Below are positions 37,130-44,525 of a DNA stretch of 64,000 nucleotides, in pieces. The notes below the pieces were generated by a model that saw only the letters and a program-made list of their open reading frames with translations, had not been told where the DNA came from and searched no databases. The position numbers and the translations under genes are program-made. Source of the DNA: Candidatus Aminicenantota bacterium (GTDB taxonomy: Bacteria > Acidobacteriota > Aminicenantia > Aminicenantales > UBA8522); the NCBI GenBank assembly GCA_017886205.1, contig JAFNEO010000045.1, positions 105,958 through 169,957 of the forward strand, written 5' to 3'. Position 1 is the stretch's first letter, and each line of letters begins with the position of its first letter.

Positions 37130-37711
37130 ATGGACGCGAAGAAGATCGAAAAAGGCATCCGGCTCCTCCTGGAGGGTGTGGATGAGGACCCCGGCCGGCC
37201 GGGGCTCAAGGGTACGCCCCGGCGGGTGGCCAGCATGTTCCTGGAGATTCTGGGCGGCTCGAAGGAGGATCCGGCCAAGCACCTCCGCACCATCCACGAA
37301 GAGAAACACGACGAGATGGTCATCATCAAGAACATCCCGCTCTATTCCATGTGCGAGCACCATCTCCTCCCCTTCGCCGGGGTCGCCCATGTGGCCTACA
37401 TCCCCAAGGCCGGCCGCATCGTCGGGTTGAGCAAGATCGCCCGGGTGGTGGACATCTTTTCCCGCCGCCTCCAGGTCCAGGAACGGCTGACCAAGCAGGT
37501 GGCCGACATCCTCGACGAGCATCTCAAGCCTCTCGGCGTCATGGTCGTCATCGAAGCCGAGCACATGTGCATGTCGATGCGCGGGGCCAAGAAGCCCAAA
37601 TCAGTGACCGTGACATCAGCAGTCCGGGGCTCATTCCGCACCAATAGCGCCACCCGGGCCGAGGCCATGATGCTTATCCGAGGAGGAGCGACGAGTGTCA
37701 AAGACGTCTAA
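37130..37711 (+). CDS. folE: GTP cyclohydrolase I
   Basis: 193 aa, the homodecameric zinc enzyme that opens GTP to dihydroneopterin triphosphate for folate, or for queuosine and other deazapurines. Zinc ligands are in [20 protein letters not shown] and [32 protein letters not shown] is the family hallmark. It overlaps metG by 17 nt, so translation is coupled. As queA is also present, a link to queuosine synthesis is possible. Confidence 0.97.
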   Translation: MDAKKIEKGIRLLLEGVDEDPGRPGLKGTPRRVASMFLEILGGSKEDPAKHLRTIHEEKHDEMVIIKNIPLYSMCEHHLLPFAGVAHVAYIPKAGRIVGLSKIARVVDIFSRRLQVQERLTKQVADILDEHLKPLGVMVVIEAEHMCMSMRGAKKPKSVTVTSAVRGSFRTNSATRAEAMMLIRGGATSVKDV

Positions 37712-39629
37712 AGAGACCTTTTATATATCGACTCCTATCTATTACGTGAACGATATCCCCCATATCGGCCACGCCTACACCACGATCATCGCCGACGCCC
37801 TCGCCCGGTTCAACCGGCTGCGGGGGAAAGATGTCTTCTTTCTCACGGGGACGGACGAGCACGGCCAAAAGATCGAGAAGGCGGCGGCGGAAAAGGGAGT
37901 GACGCCGCTGGCCCTGGCCAACACAGTGGTCGGACGGATCAAAGACCTCTGGAAGGCCCTCAACATCTCCAACGATTTTTTCATCCGGACGATCGAGCCT
38001 TTTCACGAGAAGGGCGTACAGAAGATCTTCCTCCGGCTGAAAGAAAAGGGAGATATCTACAAGGGGACCTACCAGGGATGGTACTGCGTCTCCGACGAGA
38101 ACTTCCTGGCCGAGGATGTCCCCCTTCAGCCGGAGGGCGATAAGATTTGCCCGGACTGCGGCAAGCGGGCCCTGCTCGTCTCGGAGGAGTGCTACTTCTT
38201 CCGGCTCTCCGCCTACCAGGAACCGCTTCTCAAATTTTATTCCGAAAACCCCGGATTCGTCCGGCCACCCGGCCGGATGAACGAGGTGGTGAGCTTTGTC
38301 CGCCAGGGGCTCAAGGACCTGAGCATCACCCGGACGACGGTCAAATGGGGCATCCCCGTCCCGGATGATCCCAAGCACACGATCTACGTCTGGTTCGACG
38401 CGCTCCACAATTATCTCACCGGCGCCGGGTATGATTGGGATCTGAAGAAGTTCGAGCGGTTCTGGCCGGCCGATATCCATCTGATCGGGAAAGACATCCT
38501 GCGGTTTCACGCCATCTTCTGGCCGGCCTTCCTGATGGCCGCCGGATTCCCGCTCCCCCATACGGTTTACGGCCACGGCTGGTGGCTCAAGGACGAGGCC
38601 AAGATGTCGAAATCCAAGGGCAACGTCCTCGACCCCCATGTAATCCTTAAGACCTTTGGACCCGACCCGCTGCGCTATTTTTTGCTCCGGGAGATCCCCA
38701 TCGGGGTGGACGGCAACTTCTCCCACGAGGGTTTCCTCCACCGGGTTAACTCCGACCTGGCCAACGACCTGGGCAACCTCGTCCACCGGACGCTGACCAT
38801 GATCCTGGGCTACCAGAAGGGTGTCGTCGAAGCGGGCGATGATGAGCAGGAGAACGACAGGGCAATCCGGGAAGGATTCGAGGCGCTCAAAGGGCGGGTG
38901 TCGGAGCTCTTTGAAGATTATGCCTTGAGCAAGGCCCTGGAAGAGATCTGGGCGTATATCAACGCGGTCAATAAATATCTGGCTGATAACGAACCCTGGA
39001 AGCTCGCGCAGGATGGAACGAAAAAGCAGAGGCTGGCCCGGATCCTATATCAGAGCGCGGCCGCTATCCGTGGCATAAGCTATCTGATTTATCCCGTAAT
39101 GCCCGGATCGGCCCAGAAAATCTGGAATCTGCTGGGAGAGACAAAGGCCGTGGCGGAAGAGCCTTACGAGGGATGCCGCTTCGAAAACCTGAGAACAGGA
39201 ACCAAGATCCAGAGGCCGTCGCCGCTATTTCCAAGGGTTGCGCTTAAGGACTTCCTCCAAGAGGAAGTCCCGTCGTCGGCCGCGCCAAAAAAGGAGGAGA
39301 GAATGGACATTATCAATTTCGATGAATTCAAGCGCATGGACCTCCGGGTCGGAGAGATCCTCAAGGCTGAAAAGGTCCCCGGAACGGACAAGCTTCTCAA
39401 GATCGAGGTCAACTTGGGGACGGAGAAGCGGACGATGGTGGCGGGTGTCGGCGACGTCTATACGCCGGAAGAGATGGTCGGGAAAAAGCTCATCGTCATC
39501 GTCAACCTGAAGCCGGCCGTCATCCGGGGGATCGAATCCCAGGCCATGCTCCTGGCCGCGGAGACCGGCGGCAAGGCCATCATCCCCTTCTTCGACCGCG
39601 ACGTCCCGGCGGGGGCCAAGGTTAAGTAG
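37695..39629 (+). CDS. metG: Methionyl-tRNA synthetase with C-terminal tRNA-binding domain
   Basis: 644 aa. The HIGH motif is H23-IGH in [18 protein letters not shown], and KMSKS is K303[12 protein letters not shown] single CPDCG knuckle remains of the zinc insert. After the anticodon-binding domain, the C-terminal about 105 residues form an EMAPII/CsaA-like OB fold ([40 protein letters not shown]), joined by a charged linker rich in Lys and Glu. The start at 37695 is a GTG-type start inside folE. Confidence 0.96.
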   Translation: MSKTSKETFYISTPIYYVNDIPHIGHAYTTIIADALARFNRLRGKDVFFLTGTDEHGQKIEKAAAEKGVTPLALANTVVGRIKDLWKALNISNDFFIRTIEPFHEKGVQKIFLRLKEKGDIYKGTYQGWYCVSDENFLAEDVPLQPEGDKICPDCGKRALLVSEECYFFRLSAYQEPLLKFYSENPGFVRPPGRMNEVVSFVRQGLKDLSITRTTVKWGIPVPDDPKHTIYVWFDALHNYLTGAGYDWDLKKFERFWPADIHLIGKDILRFHAIFWPAFLMAAGFPLPHTVYGHGWWLKDEAKMSKSKGNVLDPHVILKTFGPDPLRYFLLREIPIGVDGNFSHEGFLHRVNSDLANDLGNLVHRTLTMILGYQKGVVEAGDDEQENDRAIREGFEALKGRVSELFEDYALSKALEEIWAYINAVNKYLADNEPWKLAQDGTKKQRLARILYQSAAAIRGISYLIYPVMPGSAQKIWNLLGETKAVAEEPYEGCRFENLRTGTKIQRPSPLFPRVALKDFLQEEVPSSAAPKKEERMDIINFDEFKRMDLRVGEILKAEKVPGTDKLLKIEVNLGTEKRTMVAGVGDVYTPEEMVGKKLIVIVNLKPAVIRGIESQAMLLAAETGGKAIIPFFDRDVPAGAKVK

Positions 39630-39687
39630 CTCCGACACCGTATGGACATCCTTTTTTTCGCGATCCATTGGTGATCTGAGTAGGGAG

Positions 39688-40338
39688 CTACACGGGTTCC
39701 ACGAGTAGTTTCAGTTCTCCGTTCGGGCCGCGGGGAACCAGGACGACTTCTTCGCGGGCATAGTCGTCTCTATCCGGCCTCCAGAAAGCCAGAGTTCTTC
39801 TCACCTCTTCATCGACGGATAAGTCAATTTCGTGAATTCCCATCTCCAGGCCTGTCAGTTTGCCCGCGCCGATTTCGTACATGTTGGATTTTCTCTCCAC
39901 TCCGTTTTTGATCACATCGATAAACACGGGTAGGATCTCTGCCGGAATTACGGCGATCCTCTTGAGGTCGAGCTTTTTGGCATATTCGATGAATTTGCCC
40001 GCCAACCGCTCAACCACGCTCCGCAAAACGGCGGCGAGAAAGTCTTCATATTCCACATAGTAGATATGCGCCTTCAGCTCAACCCTTCTCCCAAAACTGC
40101 AGGTGAAGAGATGTATATCTTCGAGGCCAAAAGACGAACTGAAATCCACCTCTCCCCTGTCGATATCCAGGAAGGAGATGGCCCCTTCCATATTCTTGTT
40201 GCTATTGTAACCGGGTGAATACAAACCCACCTTCACGATAAAACTTTTCTTTCGTTTGATGTACTTTTTGTCGATATCCTCGGGTTTTCCATTGTGCAGA
40301 ACTCGAAGACTATCGGCAAAGAGATTCACCTTTGGCAT
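39688..40338 (-). CDS. Hypothetical protein, 216 aa
   Basis: Not recognised. A soluble mixed alpha/beta protein starting MPKVNLFADSLRVLHNGKPE, with a beta-rich N-terminal half (SFIVKVGLYSPGYN, GAISFLDIDRGEVDFSSSFG) and a helical middle (LRSVVERLAGKFIEYAKKLD). GGAGGTGAGC is 5 nt before ATG 40338, a near-perfect ribosome-binding site, so this start is preferred to 40371. A promoter (40434-40461) lies upstream. The sigma factor gene is the next one upstream on the same strand. No signal peptide is visible. Confidence 0.7.
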   Translation of the reverse strand: MPKVNLFADSLRVLHNGKPEDIDKKYIKRKKSFIVKVGLYSPGYNSNKNMEGAISFLDIDRGEVDFSSSFGLEDIHLFTCSFGRRVELKAHIYYVEYEDFLAAVLRSVVERLAGKFIEYAKKLDLKRIAVIPAEILPVFIDVIKNGVERKSNMYEIGAGKLTGLEMGIHEIDLSVDEEVRRTLAFWRPDRDDYAREEVVLVPRGPNGELKLLVEPV

Positions 40339-40433
40339 TCCGCTCACCTCCTTAATAAAATCCCCAAGCATGAGCCTGATATTCAGGGGCGCGCCTTTTT
40401 ATGGTCTGTCCCGAGCCCGGTGGCATCGTTTTT

Positions 40434-40461
40434 ATTCTATTTTGATATGGGCCAAAGTCAA
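40434..40461 (-). promoter_or_regulatory. Candidate promoter of the 39688-40338 gene
   Basis: On the minus strand TTGACT (40456-40461) and TAGAAT (40434-40439) are 16 nt apart. The leader is about 90 nt and contains a GC-rich palindrome (GGCGCGCC) near 40388-40395. Confidence 0.5.
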
Positions 40462-40566
40462 GCCCTCATGCCTCTACAGGCCGAAACATATCAACGAGGT
40501 TGATAGTCACCCGACTGCCGAAATTCATTCTTCTGTAATCGTTTGTGTTTCAGCGAATTTGAGTGC

Positions 40567-41085
40567 TTACTTTTTCTTTTTGGATTCTTCCACGAGCCAG
40601 TTTTTCATCAGCTTTTTAAGGGTGCTTCGCGCCGCCCTGATCAACTTGTTCATCGTCCCCATGGAAATGCCGTAGATCTGCGCGATTTCACCCTGAGGCA
40701 GGTCCAGATAATAATAAAGATACAGAATGTCGGCACATCTCGGCTTTAGTTTTTTCATGAATCGGGCGACCAGCTTGGCTCGCTCCTGGATTTCCACCTG
40801 GAGGACAGGATCGAAGCTATGGCCAAGCTCGGGAATCTCGTTCAAGGTTCTCTTTTTTTGCCTGATGTGATCGATGATCTTGTTGGTCGTAATAGAATAG
40901 ATAAATGTTCCCAAAGAGCTCTCTTCCCGAAATTTCTCCTTGCGAAGGGCTTCGATGACGCCAACAAGGATTTCACTGGCCACATCTTCCCAATCGGGCG
41001 TGGAGCGGCCAATGGAATTTTTGACCCTGAAGCTGATTTGAGGCCAGTATTTAAGAAGAATTTCGGCAGGATCGGGACTTTTCAT
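40567..41085 (-). CDS. RNA polymerase sigma factor, ECF-like sigma-70 family
   Basis: 172 aa with sigma region 2 (DVASEILVGVIEALRKEKF, SSLGTFIYSITTNKIIDHIR) and region 4 (RCADILYLYYYLDLPQGEIA, ISMGTMNKLIRAARSTLKKL). There is no region 1 or 3, so it fits the extracytoplasmic-function type. No anti-sigma gene is adjacent. It ends in a Lys-rich tail. The downstream unknown gene has its own sigma-70-type promoter, so it need not be the target. Confidence 0.88.
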   Translation of the reverse strand: MKSPDPAEILLKYWPQISFRVKNSIGRSTPDWEDVASEILVGVIEALRKEKFREESSLGTFIYSITTNKIIDHIRQKKRTLNEIPELGHSFDPVLQVEIQERAKLVARFMKKLKPRCADILYLYYYLDLPQGEIAQIYGISMGTMNKLIRAARSTLKKLMKNWLVEESKKKK

Positions 41086-41381
41086 TATCGATTTATCGTT
41101 TCCAGATCCCGGCTTCCTCTGGCCCTGAAATATGATGGCCCAATTCTCCTTTCTATTCAGCCTACTGGCAGTCCTGGAAAAGGAGAATCACCTCTCAGAA
41201 GGATTTGCGGGGTGATTTTAGAGCGTTTTCTTCCCCTCTCAGTTAGGTCGGCTTCTGGGTTTATTTCTCGATCGAGGCATTGACGACGCGGAACATCATA
41301 AAAAGAAAAAGGGACAATCGGCAATCAGGCACGAGAGCCTGGACGTTGAGATGAAAAAAGCAGGATCGAATCAGCTGAGAT
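41086..41381. other. Intergenic region upstream of the sigma factor gene
   Basis: 296 nt without a credible gene. It contains short imperfect dyads and AAAAAGGGACAATCGG near 41302, a fragment resembling degenerate repeat ends. Nothing else can be supported. Confidence 0.4.
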
Positions 41382-42020
41382 CTAATTCACCAAGAATTTT
41401 CCCAGCTCTTTTATGCCGAGGACACCTTCACGAAGCAGGATCGGCTTCTCTCCTGTCAAGTCGACGACGGTCGAGGGCTTGCCTCCGGGCGTCCGTCCGG
41501 CGTCCACAATGAGCTCAACTTTTCTCTTGAACACGCGGATCACTTCCTCGGCCAAATCGATCTCCCCTTCACCAGAGATGTTGGCGCTCGTCGTCACAAG
41601 AGCGACGCCGGTCTCCCGGATGAGCGCTTGTAGCCAGGGAAACGCGGGAAGCCGGACCCCGATGGTTCGGCCCGGCCCGACGAGCTCCGCTGGCAGATGA
41701 GGCGCCGCCTTCAAGACGAGGGTCAATGGACCCGGCCAGAATCGGGAAGCCAGGGTGTGAAAAATCGGTGGAAGCTCGGCGGCCATCCCTTCGGCCATCT
41801 CTAGGCCGGAGACGAGGACCGGCAGCCCTTTGGAGCTCGGCCTCTTTTTGACTTCGAATATCTTATGCAGCGCTTTCCGGGAAAAGCAATTCCCCCCAAG
41901 GCCATAGAAGGTATCGGTTGGGTAAACAATCACCCCGTTTCCCTCGAGAACCCGGACGATATCCCGAATCGTCATGGGCTTAATAGCATGAGGGTCAATT
42001 TTTAGGACGCGGGTCTTCAT
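41382..42020 (-). CDS. Threonylcarbamoyl-AMP synthase (TsaC/Sua5/YrdC family)
   Basis: 212 aa. The YrdC fold signatures are VIVYPTDTFYGLGGNCFSRK, IFEVKKRPSSKGLPVLV, FWPGPLTLVLKA, GVRLPAFPWLQALI and VTTSANISGEGE. The enzyme makes threonylcarbamoyl-AMP from threonine, bicarbonate and ATP for t6A37 of tRNAs. At 212 aa it lacks the extra C-terminal Sua5 domain, so it is TsaC-like. Confidence 0.93.
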   Translation of the reverse strand: MKTRVLKIDPHAIKPMTIRDIVRVLEGNGVIVYPTDTFYGLGGNCFSRKALHKIFEVKKRPSSKGLPVLVSGLEMAEGMAAELPPIFHTLASRFWPGPLTLVLKAAPHLPAELVGPGRTIGVRLPAFPWLQALIRETGVALVTTSANISGEGEIDLAEEVIRVFKRKVELIVDAGRTPGGKPSTVVDLTGEKPILLREGVLGIKELGKFLVN

Positions 42021-42155
42021 TCCTGTCGCGGCCGGATGGCCCTTCCCTCCGACACGATGCTAATCGGAGTATCGGGGAAAGTCAACGCCGCGGGCATATT
42101 CCCAGGGGCCAAACCGCCTTCTAAGACTTCATTTGTATTATATTAATCTCCCCAA

Positions 42156-42179
42156 CCCCTCTTATGGAATTAAGAGGGG
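42156..42179. repeat. Hairpin repeat C, copy 1
   Basis: CCCCTCTTA, the 6-nt loop TGGAAT, then TAAGAGGGG: a perfect 9-bp stem. A related hairpin with loop TTGAAT lies at 42285-42308 in the same orientation, so this is a direct duplication of a palindromic unit. Confidence 0.65.
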
Positions 42180-42210
42180 CCTGAATAAGGTCGGCGGTTT
42201 GACCATGGTC

Positions 42211-42232
42211 GGCGAAGGATTCAGGTAAGGAA
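42211..42232 (+). repeat. 22-nt fragment identical to the 5' end of element A copy 2
   Basis: The 22 nt beginning GGCGAAGGATTCAGGT are identical to 42440-42461, including the copy-specific outer arm. The similarity stops before the conserved GTCCGTGGAC. It is a partial duplicate in the same orientation, 229 nt upstream. Confidence 0.75.
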
Positions 42233-42284
42233 CCCGATCCGAAACGCCCCCAAGACTCTTAATGAATAGCATTAACCACCCCTA

Positions 42285-42308
42285 CCCCTCCTATTGAATT
42301 ATGAGGGG
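42285..42308. repeat. Hairpin repeat C, copy 2
   Basis: CCCCTCCTA, loop TTGAAT, TATGAGGGG: a 9-bp stem with one mismatch. It matches copy 1 at 42156-42179. Confidence 0.6.
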
Positions 42309-42397
42309 CCAAAAAATGGTGGACGTTTCGGAAAAAGGTCGGAGCGGGCATGGATCTCCTGTTTTCTTTGATTAGTGAAGCGAGGGAGAGTCCGTCT

Positions 42398-42580
42398 AAA
42401 AGCCCTCCGCAGCGGCGCGGGCACATCTTATTTTACCAAGGCGAAGGATTCAGGTAAGGAAGTCCGTGGACGACTGAGTGGGCATGGTTTCTCGACTGAA
42501 AAAAGAGAAGAGCGAAGGAGGATGCGGAGCGAGTTTCCTCGCTGGGGAAACGAGCGGGCTGACGAACCTGAATCCGAGCC
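42398..42580 (+). repeat. Structured dispersed element A, copy 2
   Basis: Starts AAAAGCCCTCCGCAGCG, then the core 42440-42580: GGC, the left arm 42446-42455 (GGATTCAGGT), GGAAGTCCGTGGACGACTGA, a purine-rich middle, a hairpin AGCGAG-TTTC-CTCGCT, CGGGCTGACGA, the right arm 42566-42575 (ACCTGAATCC, a perfect complement) and GAGCC. It is 93% identical to copy 1 inside the arms by eye. It ends 4 nt before a TTGACA -35 box. Confidence 0.85.
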
Positions 42581-42584
42581 TTTC

Positions 42585-42634
42585 TTGACAAGGCTTTTCC
42601 CCTGGGATATAAACACAATCCCCCGGGGAAAGCC
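42585..42634 (+). promoter_or_regulatory. Promoter embedded in a strong hairpin, upstream of the second barrel gene
   Basis: TTGACA (42585-42590), 17 nt, TATAAA (42608-42613). The spacer and -10 lie within a near-perfect inverted repeat: GGCTTTTCCCC (42592-42602) pairs with GGGGAAAGCC (42625-42634), and GGGAT (42604-42608) with ATCCC (42618-42622). The dyad could be an operator, or fold in the transcript of an upstream promoter. Confidence 0.6.
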
Positions 42635-42752
42635 CCGAATTAGGTGACAACTGACCCCTTTTGGGCACAGCCGGGCTTGGACCGGCCTCGGTGCCCCGGC
42701 GAGATTTATTTTGGCATATATTTTGCTAATGATAGGGATGAGGAGAAAGAAA

Positions 42753-43511
42753 ATGAAAAAAACGATCGGCCTCATTGCCATCCTTGTCCTTTTGCTTCCC
42801 ACTCTGGGTATCTCGGGAGCCCTCTCGTTCCGTCTCGGCTATTTTGTCCCCCGGGCCCAGAGCGATCTCTGGGCCATCGAGTTCGAGAACATGTCTTTTC
42901 AGAAATCGGATTTCCAGACCACGATCCTGGGAATCCACTACGAGCACTTCCTCACCAAGGAGCTCAGCCTCGTCATCGGGGTTGACAGCTACAGCCAGAC
43001 CCGCCTCGGGAACTACAGGGACTACGTCGGGTACTCTTTCGATGAAGGGGATTTCGCCTTTCCCGCCAATATTTATGATGGCGACTATGCCATCGCCCAC
43101 AACTTCAGCGTCTCCAGCACTCCCGTCCAGATGTCTCTGAAACTAACCCCGTTCGGCCGGCGCTCCGGCTTCATCCCCTACATCGGAGGCGGAGTTTCTC
43201 TTTATATCTGGAGCGTCAAGCTCCTGGGCGACATGGTCGATTTCACCGACGAGTGGGTCTATGAAGATCCGGACCTGGGTGACGTCCCGATCTACAGCAT
43301 CTACGAAGCCCAGGCCCGGGCCGAGAGCCGCTTCTCCGTCGGCTTCCAGGCTTTCGCCGGGTTTATGATTCCTGTCGCCAGCCGGCTGGCCATCGAGGCC
43401 GAGTTCAAGTACAGCAAGGGCAAGGGCAGTCTGGGTGAGGCCTTCGAGGGGTTCGAAGACTTCGACCTCGGCGGCTTTCAGATCTCGCTCGGGGTCAACT
43501 ATTGGTTCTGA
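42753..43511 (+). CDS. Predicted outer-membrane beta-barrel protein (OmpA/OmpW-like barrel)
   Basis: 252 aa. Signal peptide MKKTIGLIAILVLLLPTLGI with cleavage probably after LGISGA, then amphipathic strands (LSFRLGYFVPRAQSDLWAIE, SGFIPYIGGGVSLYIWSVKL, RFSVGFQAFAGFMIPV) and the terminal GVNYWF typical of BAM substrates. GAGGAGAAAG lies before ATG 42753; the in-frame ATG at 42711 would mask the signal peptide. The small-barrel pattern suggests a structural or adhesion role; no ligand can be named. Confidence 0.75.
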   Translation: MKKTIGLIAILVLLLPTLGISGALSFRLGYFVPRAQSDLWAIEFENMSFQKSDFQTTILGIHYEHFLTKELSLVIGVDSYSQTRLGNYRDYVGYSFDEGDFAFPANIYDGDYAIAHNFSVSSTPVQMSLKLTPFGRRSGFIPYIGGGVSLYIWSVKLLGDMVDFTDEWVYEDPDLGDVPIYSIYEAQARAESRFSVGFQAFAGFMIPVASRLAIEAEFKYSKGKGSLGEAFEGFEDFDLGGFQISLGVNYWF

Positions 43512-43540
43512 ACGTCACGAGACCGGGATGAGGACCGGGG

Positions 43541-44395
43541 TCATTGGGCCCGGATGATCTGGATATCACCCTTCTTGGCAAAACTCAGCTTGAGCACGCC
43601 CCAGACAGAATCGACTTGTGAATCGCCACTCAAGAGGCAGACGGCAGAAGGCTTTTGGAAGCTTTCGAAGACCTCCCGTCCGACCTCGAAGAAGTCCAGC
43701 ATGAGCGATAGGCTGAAGATAAGCTCGGCCTGGCTCTCGATTTTCTTTCCGCCGGGGATGACGCCCTCGGCGACGGTGCGGCCTTCGACCTCGAACTTGT
43801 AGGCCAGCTTCCCGAGCGCCAACTCAAAGCTGTTCTTGTTCCGTATGGAGAAGGAGAGCGTGAACTCCGCGCCGCCGATGGTCAACGTCTTTACCGCGAG
43901 AGGTTTGACCTCGACCTCCAATTCCCGGAAGATCGGGAAATCCCCGGAAAAAGCAAACGGAATCTTTTCCTGTCGCCCCCGGCTGTCGGCGAATATCATT
44001 ACGCCAGTTACGTAGCAGGAAGCCTTGGGCACTTCGGCAACGCCGGGCACCCTCTCCAGGAGGTCGGCATACGTGATCTTTACCGGAAGCGAGATGCGGG
44101 TGGTCCTATCCTTTTCGAGGAGTATCGGCGACTCCAGGCTCGTCTTTAGGGCAAAATAATCCGTCCCCTCGACAACGACCCGATAGTCATACTCGCCCAA
44201 GGAATAGGACGAACGTGCGGAACTGGCGATCTCGAGGAAGAAGACGAGGATGAGACCGGACGAATCCATATCCCGGATCTCTTTCCTTTCCAGGGAGACG
44301 ACGATATTTTTTTTCGCCGGAGAGGCCACCAGCCCAGCCACCATCAGAAGGGAGAGGAGACAGCAAACCGTCCGCAGTAGGAGCCGAATGCCCAT
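43541..44395 (-). CDS. Secreted LEA14/WHy-like domain protein
   Basis: 284 aa from ATG 44395, where a signal peptide begins (MGIRLLLRTVCCLLSLLMVA, cleavage near LVAS). Two similar beta-sandwich halves can be seen: NIVVSLERKEIRDMDSSGLI with LEIASSARSSYSLGEYDYRV, and KTLTIGGAEFTLSFSIRNKN with FELALGKLAYKFEVEGRTVA. The second follows the LEA_2/WHy consensus. The role is unknown; such domains occur in envelope and stress proteins. The longer frame from 44557 adds residues without protein-like features and is rejected. It is divergent from cca. Confidence 0.65.
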   Translation of the reverse strand: MGIRLLLRTVCCLLSLLMVAGLVASPAKKNIVVSLERKEIRDMDSSGLILVFFLEIASSARSSYSLGEYDYRVVVEGTDYFALKTSLESPILLEKDRTTRISLPVKITYADLLERVPGVAEVPKASCYVTGVMIFADSRGRQEKIPFAFSGDFPIFRELEVEVKPLAVKTLTIGGAEFTLSFSIRNKNSFELALGKLAYKFEVEGRTVAEGVIPGGKKIESQAELIFSLSLMLDFFEVGREVFESFQKPSAVCLLSGDSQVDSVWGVLKLSFAKKGDIQIIRAQ

Positions 44396-44525
44396 GTTCA
44401 ATCCGAAGCCCCTAGAATACACGATGGCCGTCCAAAGGACAAGCCTAAATATCGTTTGAAGCCGAGAGCGCCTCTCTCTATAATAGGGAAAAGGCGTGCT
44501 AAAATAGACGTCCGAGAACACGATC

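Larger units (their letters stand above)
42021..42752. other. 732-nt repeat-rich intergenic region before the second barrel gene
   Basis: No gene is supported. It contains two related hairpins (42156-42179 and 42285-42308), an isolated 22-nt piece of element A (42211-42232), the full element A copy 2 (42398-42580), a 43-nt hairpin with an embedded promoter (42592-42634), and a GC-rich leader with a CCGGGC/GCCCCGG dyad (about 42669-42697). Confidence 0.7.

Noticed and set aside
42421..42580. Element A as an RNase P RNA fragment because of GGAAGTCCG
   Set aside because: RNase P RNA has a longer GAGGAAAGTCCGGGC-type helix and many other conserved blocks that are absent; three short copies also do not fit.
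42021..42752. CRISPR array or direct-repeat cluster
   Set aside because: Repeats are few, palindromic and unevenly spaced, with no regular spacers and no cas genes.
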